A stretch of 64,000 nucleotides of DNA from Bradyrhizobium sp. 132 (GTDB lineage Bacteria > Pseudomonadota > Alphaproteobacteria > Rhizobiales > Xanthobacteraceae). The notes below the pieces were generated by a model. It made no database searches and was not told where the DNA came from. It saw only the letters and a list, made by a program, of their open reading frames with translations. The stretch's first letter is position 1; every line of letters begins with the position of its first letter. This document shows positions 44,555 to 53,283 of the stretch, piece by piece. The DNA lies in the NCBI RefSeq assembly GCF_023074185.1, contig NZ_JADPKY010000177.1, forward strand, positions 1-64,000, in the 5' to 3' direction. A program made the position numbers and the translations under genes.

Positions 44555-44572
44555 GATGACAAACGTGTCATC
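44555..44572. promoter_or_regulatory. Inverted repeat GATGACA-N4-TGTCATC
   Basis: Seven-base perfect arms around AACG lie 126 bases upstream of the ATG at 44698 and on the promoter side of both divergent genes. It looks like a dimeric regulator operator; the regulator is not identified. Confidence 0.4.
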
Positions 44573-44697
44573 GAGATGAACGGAAACCTGCAAAGGGCTT
44601 CAGACTGGGTTCAGCGCCCGCCGCCTAGGCTCTCACCTATGATCGAAGGGTAGGCGAGAGGGTGCCGCCTCAAGATCCTTCCAAGAGGAGACTAACC

Positions 44698-45066
44698 ATG
44701 TTGAAGACCATTTCCGCAGCCTTGCTCGCAGCTTCCGTGATTGCAGCTCCGGCCTTCGCCACCGAAGCCGGAAAGACCACCACGACCACGCCGGTGATCA
44801 AGGCGGACCAGAGCCAGACCAAGGTGTCGACCACCGCCGCGAAACCCGACGCCGGCCTCAAGGCGGACGCCAAGGTCTCCGACATCAAGGCGGGCGCCAA
44901 GGTGGATACCAAGTCGAAGGCGATGAACGCCAACGCCGCGGTCACGCCGGACCAGCACAAGACCGTGCGCACGCATCGCCACCATCACAAGCATCTGGCG
45001 GCGAAGAAGTCTCTGAAGACGCAGCCGGACGTGACCAAGCCGGCGACAATGGACAAGCGCAGCTAA
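44698..45066 (+). CDS. Small secreted Lys/Thr/Ala-rich protein
   Basis: 122 residues from ATG 44698 behind AAGAGGAGACTAACC. Signal peptide MLKTISAALLAASVIAAPAF ends AFA. The mature part is low-complexity with Lys/Asp/Ala/Thr repeats (DAGLKADAKVSDIKAGAKVD) and a His-rich patch, THRHHHKHL, that could bind metal. No family recognised. Likely periplasmic. Confidence 0.72.
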   Translation: MLKTISAALLAASVIAAPAFATEAGKTTTTTPVIKADQSQTKVSTTAAKPDAGLKADAKVSDIKAGAKVDTKSKAMNANAAVTPDQHKTVRTHRHHHKHLAAKKSLKTQPDVTKPATMDKRS

Positions 45067-45306
45067 CGACTGATCCGGCGCGGCGACGTCGTAGCATTGC
45101 CCAGTCGCCGCGTGAGGAATTCAGGCCGGCCCGTCGATTTGGCGCCTGCGCGAAAGCGCAGCCGTCGGCGGCGGGCCGGTGCGCTATCGGCAAGGCTCTT
45201 GGCGGCAAGGCTTGTGGCGGCAGGACGTGCGAGCAGGACCGAATTCCCTTCGCGCAATCTTGAGGCTAGAAGAGCTTCTGGTCTGATTGAACGGAGAGCG
45301 TAAGCG

Positions 45307-45741
45307 GTGGGGCAATTGGCGAAACGAGCGGTACGCCTGGCATTGATCCTGGCATTGCCGTTGGCGCTGGCGGCATGTTTCGGCAGCGACGGTGACCGTC
45401 CAACCCTGATGGACGGGACCCAGGCCGGCGGGCCGCAGCCGTTTCCCGACAATTTCCGCAGCGATACGCTGGCCTTGATGCGCAGCTATCTGAACAACCC
45501 GGTGGGCGTGCGCGACGCCAGCATGGCCGAGCCGTTGCAGCGCGAGGTCGGCGGCCGCCAGTTCTATGTCAGCTGCCTGCACTTCACCCCACGCGAAACC
45601 GACGGCACCTACAAGGCCATGCGGGAACGCGCCGTCATTTTCGTCAACGGCCGGGGGGACCGCGTCGCTGATCGCGCCAGCGAGCTGTGCGCGGGCGCGG
45701 TTTACGTACCCTTTCCGGAACTGGAAAAGATGACGCGGTAG
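45307..45741 (+). CDS. Putative lipoprotein
   Basis: 144 residues from GTG 45307 (GGAGAG ten bases upstream). The signal sequence LALILALPLALAAC ends in a lipobox Cys. The mature domain includes MRSYLNNPVGVRDASMAEP, QFYVSCLHFTPRETDGTYKAMRERAVIFVNGRGDR and ELCAGAVYVPFPELEK, where two Cys probably pair. It matches a conserved rhizobial lipoprotein family of unknown function. Monocistronic. Confidence 0.75.
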   Translation: MGQLAKRAVRLALILALPLALAACFGSDGDRPTLMDGTQAGGPQPFPDNFRSDTLALMRSYLNNPVGVRDASMAEPLQREVGGRQFYVSCLHFTPRETDGTYKAMRERAVIFVNGRGDRVADRASELCAGAVYVPFPELEKMTR

Positions 45742-46028
45742 CGCAAAGCCCGCCTTCATCGGCTGATGGTAGGACAGGGGCCGCCGGAGCTGCCGGATCA
45801 CATTTCGGCGAGCTTTGAACGGGGTGGTTTCGCCTTGCGACAAATTGTTACGCAGATCTTTGCGCAGGCTGGGAAGACAGCCGGTACAAGGCTACGTGAT
45901 GGAACAAAGTCGCGTTGTTGCCGCTCTGTCACAGTTGCGAACGATCAACGTTCCGGCATCGCCGCGAAGCAACCCAATTCACGCCACGTTGTTTCCTGAG
46001 TGTCGTTAATGAAAGAACGGGGATGATC

Positions 46029-46736
46029 ATGAAAACGATTTTGCTGGGCGCAGTCGCTCTGCTTGCGCTGGCCGCGCCGGCCGCAGCAGCGGATATGCAG
46101 GCGCGCACCTACACCAAGGCTCCGGCCTATACGCCGCCGCAGGTGATCTACAACTGGACCGGTTTCTACATCGGCGGCCATGTCGGGGGCGCCTTTGCCG
46201 GCGACAGCAGCTTCCAGTCGAGCGACGCGCGCTTCCTGGGCGGCGTGCAGGGCGGCTTCGACTACCAGTTCGCGCCCAACTGGGTCGTGGGTATCGAGGC
46301 CCAGTATTCCTGGCTGCCGACCAACAATAACGGTGTCACGTTCCCGCTGGGCTCGCAGGTGACGTCCAATACCGACCAGATCGGTTCGGTGACTGGCCGC
46401 ATCGGCTACACCTGGGGTCCGGCGCTGCTCTATGCCAAGGGCGGTTACGCCTGGCGCAATGGCGGTCTCGGCGTCAACGTCGCCGGCGTGCCCCAGACAT
46501 TCACCACCACAGGCAACAGCAAGGACGGTTATACCGTCGGCGCCGGCCTCGAATACATGTTCGCGCCGAACTGGTCGGCCAAGGCCGAGTACCAGTACTA
46601 CAACTTTGGCAGCACGACCTTCACCTCCGGTCCGCCCGACATCATCGGCGTCCGGGGCCGGGACGACGAGCATACCGTCAAGGTCGGCGTGAACTACCGC
46701 TTCGGTTGGGGCGGTCCGGCAGCCTCGCGCTACTGA
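46029..46736 (+). CDS. Outer membrane beta-barrel protein (Omp25/31-like)
   Basis: 235 residues from ATG 46029 (GGGGATGATC upstream). Signal peptide MKTILLGAVALLALAAPAAA. The mature start YNWTGFYIGGHVGGAF is the signature of the Omp25/Omp31 eight-stranded barrels of Rhizobiales. Alternating strands run to the C-terminal KVGVNYRFGWGGPAASRY, a little longer than the usual terminal Phe. It is probably an abundant porin-like surface protein. A 280-base upstream region and a clear terminator frame the gene. Confidence 0.92.
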   Translation: MKTILLGAVALLALAAPAAAADMQARTYTKAPAYTPPQVIYNWTGFYIGGHVGGAFAGDSSFQSSDARFLGGVQGGFDYQFAPNWVVGIEAQYSWLPTNNNGVTFPLGSQVTSNTDQIGSVTGRIGYTWGPALLYAKGGYAWRNGGLGVNVAGVPQTFTTTGNSKDGYTVGAGLEYMFAPNWSAKAEYQYYNFGSTTFTSGPPDIIGVRGRDDEHTVKVGVNYRFGWGGPAASRY

Positions 46737-46762
46737 CGCGCCACCAACGACCACGATCTGAC

Positions 46763-46788
46763 AAAGGCCGGCTCCCGCCGGCCTTTCG
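46763..46788 (+). terminator. Intrinsic terminator of the OMP gene
   Basis: AAAGGCCGG (46763-46771) pairs with CCGGCCTTT (46778-46786) around a 6-base loop, 27 bases after the stop. Confidence 0.8.
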
Positions 46789-46988
46789 TCTGCCGGGCCC
46801 TCGTGGGCCAGCCTTTTGTTTGCATTGCATCAACCATCTGGCGCGTCATTTGCAGGCGAACATTCCAGCGCGCGCCTTCTCACGCGCGTCATGGAGCTCG
46901 GGTAAAGCAAAAATAATTTTTGCCGCTTACGGAACTCACGCGCCGGAACGCGTTATATGACAATTACCGGGTTGGTGGGACGACGGAC

Positions 46989-47231
46989 ATGCGTATCTTG
47001 GTGTCGGCAGTGGTGCTCTCGTGCTTCGTCAGTTTGCCGTGCGCTGCCCAAACAATCCTCAAATCCGAGCCTCTGATGCTGGCACCCTATGAGGTGGCCT
47101 TCGTCAAGGACGCCTCGTGCTCCTCCGGCAAGGTGCTGAAGGTCACCGGCGCGATCCGTGGGCTACATCGCCGGAAGGCCTGCGTGGCCTTGGCGGGCGA
47201 GCAGGCCTCGCTGGCAACCGCGACGCCCTGA
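46989..47231 (+). CDS. Small secreted protein (DUF6719-like)
   Basis: 80 residues from ATG 46989. Signal peptide MRILVSAVVLSCFVSLPCAA then QTILKSEPLMLAPYEVAFVKDASCSSGKVLKVTGA, matching the short Bradyrhizobium family that starts QTILKSEP and has a C-P/S-x-G-K/Q...VTG core. A second Cys in RRKACVAL probably pairs with the first. Function unknown. Confidence 0.65.
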   Translation: MRILVSAVVLSCFVSLPCAAQTILKSEPLMLAPYEVAFVKDASCSSGKVLKVTGAIRGLHRRKACVALAGEQASLATATP

Positions 47232-47273
47232 GACTTTTCCGAGCTCTGACTTTCTCAGGCGTCCAGTCGGATT

Positions 47274-47528
47274 CTACGAATTCAGCTCGAGCTCCAACCT
47301 GGACTGGCGATCGGCCTCGGCCTTGTTCCTGGCGGGGTCCTCACCCTGTGCGGCCTGGCAGGGCTTGATCTCGTAATCGTTGTCGAGCACCCGGCGCGGG
47401 CCAAGGCGATCGTCGTCGGCACTGACATCCACGACGAGGCCACTCCGCTGCGCGAGCTTCCAGATATCGGACTCATCAGGGTAGGCCTTGCTGATCTGGG
47501 CATCGTTGCAGAACAGGGCGTAAGGCAT
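47274..47528 (-). CDS. Small conserved hypothetical protein
   Basis: 84 residues from ATG 47528 behind GGGAGCGGGAAGA. MPYALFCNDAQISKAYPDES and VLDNDYEIKPC match a short cytoplasmic protein family frequent in Bradyrhizobium. Function unknown. Confidence 0.7.
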   Translation of the reverse strand: MPYALFCNDAQISKAYPDESDIWKLAQRSGLVVDVSADDDRLGPRRVLDNDYEIKPCQAAQGEDPARNKAEADRQSRLELELNS

Positions 47529-47690
47529 TCTTCCCGCTCCCGGAAACCGCGATAACGATTTTGCGGGGGAGGGGTTCCCGTCGGCCGGTTGATCACATGG
47601 CCGTGATGTGCGGCGCCGGGCCCTGAGTCCTTAACGAGTCCTGAATCCCGAAAAAAAGAATCCTTGGGACTCGTTTGGCGGAATCAGCGG

Positions 47691-47810
47691 ATGTTTTCGG
47701 CCATGACGAGCGACCTGAAAACCTCCTGCGGGCACATGCTGCTGCCCCTGACGCTGGCGCTGTTCGGCGCCTGTGCGGCCAATCTCTGGCTGGTGTGGTC
47801 TTGGCTGTAG
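47691..47810 (+). CDS. 39-residue single-pass membrane peptide
   Basis: ATG 47691 or in-frame ATG 47703. About 14 polar residues, then one hydrophobic helix (MLLPLTLALFGACAANLWLV) and WSWL at the end. It sits in a run of very small genes. Coding is supported by the coherent membrane helix and an upstream GGAA; no homology is claimed. Confidence 0.45.
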   Translation: MFSAMTSDLKTSCGHMLLPLTLALFGACAANLWLVWSWL

Positions 47811-47831
47811 GCCCGCGACAGAGGCCCGGCT

Positions 47832-48209
47832 TTACTTTTCAGCCGCTGGACGGGGAGAGACGTCGCGGATGGCGGCGCGCAGTTTGGTCAGGGTGGCCGT
47901 GCAATATTCCTCGCGCTCGCGCTCGAACCGCTCCTGATGCTTGCGGAAATTGGCGATGCGGGTCTGCATCTCGGCTCGGACCTCGTAGCGCGCCGCCCGC
48001 GGCGTCAAGACAGGCGAGGGCTGCGCCGGCGGAGCGGGCCGAAGCGGTTCGATCTCGACGACGGTCTCGAGGGGGATGATCTCCACCGACGCGGCCGCTG
48101 CCGCCATCGGGATCTCCGGCGGATGGAGGTCATCCGTTTTGCCGGTTACCGATTGGACGAAGGCCATTGTCTGCGCGATCAGCGCGTCGCGTTCCCTGAT
48201 CCACTTCAT
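47832..48209 (-). CDS. Conserved hypothetical protein
   Basis: 125 residues from ATG 48209. N-terminal helix MKWIRERDALIAQTMAFVQSV, a Pro/Ala/Glu linker, and a C-terminal coiled-coil-like helix AEMQTRIANFRKHQERFEREREEY. It matches a rhizobial family with no known role. Cytoplasmic; stands alone. Confidence 0.65.
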   Translation of the reverse strand: MKWIRERDALIAQTMAFVQSVTGKTDDLHPPEIPMAAAAASVEIIPLETVVEIEPLRPAPPAQPSPVLTPRAARYEVRAEMQTRIANFRKHQERFEREREEYCTATLTKLRAAIRDVSPRPAAEK

Positions 48210-48310
48210 GGTGCACCTTTGTTGGGGCTATTTCAGCAAAGCTGGCCAGCCGAATCAAGAAGGTGTTTGTTGGGGATTGCATATTTTTCCCGCCCGCCTG
48301 ACAGTGGGGA

Positions 48311-48475
48311 ATGGATGCCAAAACGGACCATTCGGACGAAGCGGACGGCCTGAGGCTCGTTCGCGCGTTCCTGTCGCTGCCGCCCGACAAGCGGGCGGAG
48401 GTGATCGCGTTCGTGGAAGAATTGGCGCGGGCCCAAAGCCGGCCCGAGGAGGGCACGGAGGTCTCGCCGGGGTGA
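48311..48475 (+). CDS. 54-residue hypothetical protein
   Basis: ATG 48311 with GTGGGGA directly upstream. An acidic start is followed by RLVRAFLSLPPDKRAEVIAF and VEELARAQ, the two-helix pattern found at the tail of some small regulators and in stand-alone rhizobial peptides. It ends three bases from the convergent membrane protein stop. Function unknown. Confidence 0.5.
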   Translation: MDAKTDHSDEADGLRLVRAFLSLPPDKRAEVIAFVEELARAQSRPEEGTEVSPG

Positions 48476-48478
48476 GCG

Positions 48479-48697
48479 CTATCGCTCCCGCGGATTGACG
48501 TTGGGCTCGAACGGCGCCCCGACCACCCGAACGGGTGTCGGCGCGGTTACGTCGGTAGCAGCCCTTTCGGCCATCTGCTGCGCCGGAGCGGGCCCCAGTG
48601 TCAGCTCGAACAGCGCAACTGTGCCAGCCACGACGCCACAGCACAGCGTGACTATCGACAGCAGAAACATGTTTCGGTTTTCTTCTCGGATCCGCAT
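48479..48697 (-). CDS. Small single-pass membrane protein
   Basis: 72 residues from ATG 48697. One hydrophobic helix (NMFLLSIVTLCCGVVAGTVALFEL) near the N-terminus, then a Pro/Val-rich tail. No family recognised. The frame upstream to 48778 lacks a ribosome site and overlaps the promoter side of the broken chemoreceptor. Confidence 0.55.
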   Translation of the reverse strand: MRIREENRNMFLLSIVTLCCGVVAGTVALFELTLGPAPAQQMAERAATDVTAPTPVRVVGAPFEPNVNPRER

Positions 48698-48783
48698 GGG
48701 CCGACAACGGCTGAGGCGAGCAACCGGTTCCGCGCCGGCCCTGTCGCGATCATCGCAGCCATCCCAATTTTCTGCCAACGCTT

Positions 48784-49689
48784 AATTCCTAGCGTCGGGC
48801 ATTGGAACCGCGGGACATGGAAGGTCGCGCTGATCGTGGCCGTGATGGGCAGCGTGCTTGCCGCCGTCGCCGCGTTCGGGACGCGCGAACTTTCGGCGAC
48901 CGTCGACGGCTTCGCCGAACTCTCCGCTGCGCAATCTTCCGCGCTCAACCTGACGCGGGCCCAGCGCCGCGCCGAGACCTATTATGCCGCGCTCTACGCG
49001 GTCTTCACTGAGGCTACGGAGGCGGGCAATGCCAATCGCCTCAAGACCGCGATCCAGAACCGCGATGAAATCCCTCAATTCCTGGAGGCGGCGGAGCAGG
49101 ACGATCCGGCGCGCGCGGGCCAGATCAGGAGCATCGGCGACCAGTTGAAGGCCGTGTTCGTCGGTTGCGGCGACGCGCATCGGCGACGTCGTCGAGCTGA
49201 TCAACACCATCGCCGGCCAGACCAACCTTCTGGCGCTGAACGCCACGATCGAGGCGGCACGTGCCGGCGAGGCCGGCCGCGGCTTCGCGGTCGTCGCCGC
49301 CGAGGTGAAGACCCTGGCCGAGCAGACCGCGAAAGCGACCGGCGAGATCAGCCAGCAGATTTCCGGCATCCAGACCGCGACCCAGGAATTCGTCAGCGCG
49401 ATCCGCGACATCTCCGCGACGATCGAGCGGCTCTCCGAGGTGTCGTCGACCATCGCCGCCGCCGTCGAGGAGCAGGGCGCCGCGACCCAGGAGATTTCGC
49501 GCAACGTGCAGCAGGCCGCGCACGGCACCCAGCAGGTCTCCACCAACATCACCGACGTGCAAGCGCGGCGCGGTCGAGACCGGCTCGGCCTCCTCGCAGG
49601 TGCCTTCCACCGCCAAGATGCTGGCGACCGACAGCAACCGGCCGAAGGACGAAGTCGGGAAGTTCTTGCGGACCGTGCGTGCCGCGTAA
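48784..49689 (+). pseudogene. Methyl-accepting chemotaxis protein, internally deleted and frameshifted
   Basis: Reading frame 1 gives a first membrane helix (TWKVALIVAVMGSVLAAVAA) and about 90 residues of a helical-bundle sensor, ending near KAVFV at 49160. Frame 2 then continues at once in the signalling hairpin (RIGDVVELINTIAGQTNLLA, NATIEAARAGEAGRGFAVVA, AAEVKTLAEQTAKAT), so the second membrane helix, the HAMP domain and the N-terminal methylation helix are missing. A second frame change near 49560 leads to the normal C-terminus VGKFLRTVRAA and a stop. Not functional as a receptor. Confidence 0.85.
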
Positions 49690-49720
49690 GTCTGCGCGGC
49701 GGCTTTGGTCGCCGCGCGCG

Positions 49721-49834
49721 CTATCGCGCCAGCAGAAAACCGAACGCGATGACGAACAGCACAGCCGTCATGATGACGGCCGTCGCCGCGCCGGCGGCGA
49801 TTCTGGCCTTCTCTTTGGCTGTGGTGGAGCGCAT
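49721..49834 (-). CDS. 37-residue single-pass membrane peptide
   Basis: ATG 49834. Basic start MRSTTAKEKARIAAG, then one hydrophobic helix (AATAVIMTAVLFVIAFGFLLA) and a terminal Arg. The pattern is that of a real tiny membrane protein; the ribosome site is weak and the frame stays open upstream to 49960. Confidence 0.4.
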   Translation of the reverse strand: MRSTTAKEKARIAAGAATAVIMTAVLFVIAFGFLLAR

Positions 49835-49941
49835 GGGGCCCAGACGCGACGGATGACCTAAGCAGGCTCGCTTACGGACCATTTCGGACCGCTCGCTTTG
49901 CCTGTATACTGCGGTTGCGCCGGAAGTCACACCCCCGTCCC

Positions 49942-50655
49942 ATGATCGCCAATCGTCCACCTGTGCTCGCCCATGAGCGGTTCGCCGCCGACCGCGACAA
50001 TTTCACGGGCCTCGACCTCGTCGCGCGGTTCGAGCGGATCGAGCAGACGAACCTGTGGGGCGCGGCCAGTTCGGTGTCAGGCCTCGGCTCGGAGGATGCC
50101 GCAACCGCCGCGATCCGCGAGGCGCTTCCGTTATTGCTGCAACGGCTCGGCGTGCGCTCGTTGCTCGATGCGCCTTGCGGCGATGCCGGCTGGATCGGCC
50201 GCATGAGGCTCGATCTCGACTACACCGGCATCGACATCGTGCCGTCGCTGATCGCGGCCAACAACGGGCGCGCGGCTCGCGGCGAACTGTCCGGCCGATT
50301 TCTCGTTGCCGACATCACGCGCGATGCACTGCCGCGCGCGGATGTCGTCTTGTGCCGGGACTGCCTGGTGCATTTGAGCTTCGACAACATCGTTCGTGCC
50401 GTCGACCGCTTCCGGACGAGTGGCGCGCGCTTCCTGCTGGTCACGACGTTTCCCGAATGGGACGGCAATCGCGATTGCGAGGACGGCGACTGGCGGGCGC
50501 TGAACATGGAGAAAGCGCCGTTCGACTGGCCGGCGGCGCGCGAACTGATCAGCGAGCGTTGCGAGGAGGGCGGTGGCGGCTGGCGCGACAAGAGCCTCGG
50601 GCTGTGGCGGCTGGATGAATTGCCGGATGGGGCCCGCATTGCCACGGATGTGTGA
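49942..50655 (+). CDS. Class I SAM-dependent methyltransferase
   Basis: 237 residues from ATG 49942. SAM-binding motif I is RSLLDAPCGDAGWIGRM, motif II DYTGIDIVPSLIAAN, and later FLVADITRDALPRADVVLCRDCLVHLSFDNI. This is typical of the methyltransferase family often found near glycan genes, but the neighbours give no clue here. Substrate unknown. Cytoplasmic. Confidence 0.87.
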   Translation: MIANRPPVLAHERFAADRDNFTGLDLVARFERIEQTNLWGAASSVSGLGSEDAATAAIREALPLLLQRLGVRSLLDAPCGDAGWIGRMRLDLDYTGIDIVPSLIAANNGRAARGELSGRFLVADITRDALPRADVVLCRDCLVHLSFDNIVRAVDRFRTSGARFLLVTTFPEWDGNRDCEDGDWRALNMEKAPFDWPAARELISERCEEGGGGWRDKSLGLWRLDELPDGARIATDV

Positions 50656-50757
50656 CAGGCGCGAGCGGAACGTCCATTGCCTCAGTGATGGCCGTCGCGA
50701 TACACTTGTGGTTGTGTGAAGCGATCTCGCATTGCGGTGACGATGCCGGAGCACGCC

Positions 50758-52593
50758 ATGAGGACGAGTTTTGTCGTAGCCGCTCTGTTGATCTGGTGCT
50801 CCGCGCCGGCACTGGCGCAGCAGGACGGCGCTGCGCTCTACGCAACACAGTGCGCACAGTGTCACGACGGCGACGTCCAAAACCGCGTGCCGGGCCGCAG
50901 CGCCATGCAGGCGATGTCGTTCGATCATGTGCTGGAGACTTTGACCTCCGGCAGCATGTCAACGATGGCTAAGGACCGCAGCGACGGAGAGCGCCGTGCA
51001 ATTGCCGCCTTCGTCACCGGCAAGTCCGCGACCAGTGCCAGTGCGGTCGACGCGGAGGGACGCTGCACGCAGCAGACCGGCGGCTTCCCGCAAACGCTGG
51101 ACGGCCCGCGATGGAACGGATGGGGCGTTGACGTCAACAATAGTCGCTTCCAGCCGGCCGACATGGCCGGTCTGACCGCGGAGCAGGTGCCGCACCTGCG
51201 GCTGAAATGGACTTACGCGTTTCCCGGCGCCTCGGTATCCTTTGCGCCGCCAACCATCGTGGGCGGCCTGCTGTTCATCGGCGGCACCGACCGCAAGGTG
51301 CACGCGCTTGACGCGCGAAGCGGCTGCACGCTGTGGACATTCGCGGCCGATGCCGCCGTGCGCGCCGCGATCAGCTTTGCACAGCTTCCGGGCTCCGATC
51401 AGTTCGCGATCTTCTTCGGCGATTTGCGCGCCAACGCCTATGCCGTGAACGCGCTGACCGGCACGGTGATCTGGAAAACCAAGGTCGAGGAGCATGCGGC
51501 TGCGCGCATCACCGGCGCGCCGACGCTGCATTCCGGCGTGCTCTACGTGCCGGTGTCCTCGCTCGAGGAAGCCGTCGGCTCGCAGGCCTCTTACGAATGC
51601 TGTACCTTCCGCGGCAGCGTGGCGGCGCTGGACGCCGCGACCGGCAAGACAGTCTGGCAGGCCTATACGATTCCCGAAGCGCCGCATCCGACCGGCAAGA
51701 ATGCGAGGGGCACGCAGCTATTCGGCCCGTCCGGCGCCGCCGTCTGGTCGGCTCCGACGATCGATCCGAAGCGCAGCGCGATCTATGTCGCGACCAGCAA
51801 TTCCTACTCAAATCCGCCGTCCCCAACCAGCGACGCGATCCTCGCCTTCGATCTTGCGACAGGAAAGCTGCTCTGGAAGCAGCAGGCGACGCCGAAGGAC
51901 GCCTATGTCGTGGCGTGCTACAGCGCGGACAAGACCAACTGTCCCGAGGATCACGGACCCGATCACGATTTCGGCCAGTCGCCAATTCTCGTGACCCTGC
52001 GCGACGACAGGCGCGTGCTCGTCATTGCGCAGAAATCCGGCGTCGTGCACGCGCTCGATCCCGATGACGGCGGCACGATCCTGTGGCAGACGCGGATCGG
52101 GAAGGGCGGCGCGCTCGGCGGCAGCGAGTGGGGCTCGGCCGCCGACCAGGACCGCATCTATGTCGCGAACTCCGACGTGCGCTTTACGCGCGACGGCACG
52201 CGGCGGCTCGATTCCACCCAGGGCGGCGGTCTGTTCGGGCTCGACCTCGTCAGTGGAAAGATTGCAATGGAAGTGCCGCCGGTCGCCTGCGGTGACCGCC
52301 CCCAATGCAGTCCCGCGCTGTCGGCGGCGGTGAGCCTGATCCCGGGCGTCCTGTTCTCCGGCGGCGTCAGCGGCTTCCTGCGCGCCTACGCCACCGCCGA
52401 CGGCAAGCTCTTGTGGGAGTTCGACACCGCGCAGGATTTCAAAGCCGTCAACGGCGTCCCCGCTTATGGCGGCGCAATCGACGGCCCGGGGCCGGTCATC
52501 GCCGGCGGCATGCTCTACACCAATTCCGGCTATGGCCAGTGGAGCGGCATTGCCGGCAACGTACTGCTGGCGTTCGAGGTGGAGAGGAAGTGA
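50758..52593 (+). CDS. Cytochrome c-fused PQQ quinoprotein (polyvinyl-alcohol dehydrogenase-like)
   Basis: 611 residues from ATG 50758 (GGAG six bases upstream). Signal peptide ends ALAQ. A short cytochrome c segment has the haem motif CAQCH (Cys32, Cys35, His36) in DGAALYATQCAQCHDG. The remainder is a beta-propeller with PQQ-type repeats (LFIGGTDRKVHALDARSG, VYALNA-type strands, ALDAATGKTVWQ, FDLATGKLLWKQQ, ALDPDDGGTILWQ). This haem-plus-propeller order is known from polyvinyl-alcohol dehydrogenase. The natural substrate in this organism is unknown; secondary alcohols are likely. Periplasmic. Confidence 0.85.
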   Translation: MRTSFVVAALLIWCSAPALAQQDGAALYATQCAQCHDGDVQNRVPGRSAMQAMSFDHVLETLTSGSMSTMAKDRSDGERRAIAAFVTGKSATSASAVDAEGRCTQQTGGFPQTLDGPRWNGWGVDVNNSRFQPADMAGLTAEQVPHLRLKWTYAFPGASVSFAPPTIVGGLLFIGGTDRKVHALDARSGCTLWTFAADAAVRAAISFAQLPGSDQFAIFFGDLRANAYAVNALTGTVIWKTKVEEHAAARITGAPTLHSGVLYVPVSSLEEAVGSQASYECCTFRGSVAALDAATGKTVWQAYTIPEAPHPTGKNARGTQLFGPSGAAVWSAPTIDPKRSAIYVATSNSYSNPPSPTSDAILAFDLATGKLLWKQQATPKDAYVVACYSADKTNCPEDHGPDHDFGQSPILVTLRDDRRVLVIAQKSGVVHALDPDDGGTILWQTRIGKGGALGGSEWGSAADQDRIYVANSDVRFTRDGTRRLDSTQGGGLFGLDLVSGKIAMEVPPVACGDRPQCSPALSAAVSLIPGVLFSGGVSGFLRAYATADGKLLWEFDTAQDFKAVNGVPAYGGAIDGPGPVIAGGMLYTNSGYGQWSGIAGNVLLAFEVERK

Positions 52594-52704
52594 GGGCCGT
52601 CATCGGCGCGACTTGCGGCAGGACAGGACCAGCATCATCGCCCATGCAGACTCTGCTGGAACAAAACACCGGGCGTTCGAAACGTGAGGAAGCGGAGGTG
52701 CTCG

Positions 52705-53119
52705 ATGATCGATGCCAGATGCAGTTGTGGGACCGTCAGGCTTTCGCTTCCGGGTCCATCCAACCTGGTAGCCGCCTGTCATTGTGTCGATTGCCAGCGC
52801 CGAACCCGGCGCGCCGTTCGGCGTCGGTGCCTTTTATCCGGTTGAGGTCGCACGATCTCGGGCGCGCCGAAGGAATACGTCCGGCCAGCCGCATGCGGGC
52901 GGCAAGGTGCGCTTCCATTTCTGCACCGATTGCGGCCCAACCGTCTATTGGAAGGCGGACAATCTGCCCGCGCTGATCGGAGTCGCCGTCGGCACGATTG
53001 CGGACCCGAACTTCTCGGCCCCGATCAAATCGGTTTTCGAGCAGTCGAAACAAGTGTGGGTCGAGATCGACGGCGCCGAGCATCTTCAAGGCGGGAGCGC
53101 GCGAAAGTCGTCGAGCTGA
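52705..53119 (+). pseudogene. GFA (glutathione-dependent formaldehyde-activating) family gene with several frameshifts
   Basis: ATG 52705 has GGAGG seven bases upstream and starts like the family (RCSCGTVRLSLPGPSNLVAA then CHCVDCQRRT, the zinc Cys motifs). Near 52808 one extra base shifts the frame to GAPFGVGAFYPVE; near 52850 a third frame carries ISGAPKEYVRP; near 52890 the frame returns for GGKVRFHFCTDCGPTVYWKADNL to the stop. Three frame changes in 200 bases make an active product unlikely. It ends 17 bases before the duplicated tRNA end. Confidence 0.82.
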
Positions 53120-53135
53120 GAGCCGCGCGTCAAAA

Positions 53136-53158
53136 GCTGGTGCCAGCTGAGGGGATTG
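53136..53158. repeat. Distal attachment-site copy (tRNA-Thr 3' end duplicate)
   Basis: GCTGGTGCCAGCTGAGGGGA then TTG matches 54593-54615 at 22 of 23 positions, covering the CCA end, acceptor strand and part of the T-arm of tRNA-Thr. Flanks on both sides differ. Confidence 0.65.
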
Positions 53159-53283
53159 GTCAGTTTAGCCGACAGGAAACACCGAGGATTGTCAGTTTTG
53201 GAGTCTGGTTGGAGGAGGAGCGGCCCGCGGGGCCGGTTCGTCCTCGGGCGTCGCCATAGACCGATCTGGTCCTAGCGTACAAA

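Noticed and set aside
45915..46028. 37-codon N-terminal extension of the OMP gene
   Set aside because: It precedes a complete signal peptide and a well-placed GGGGA ribosome site at 46029.
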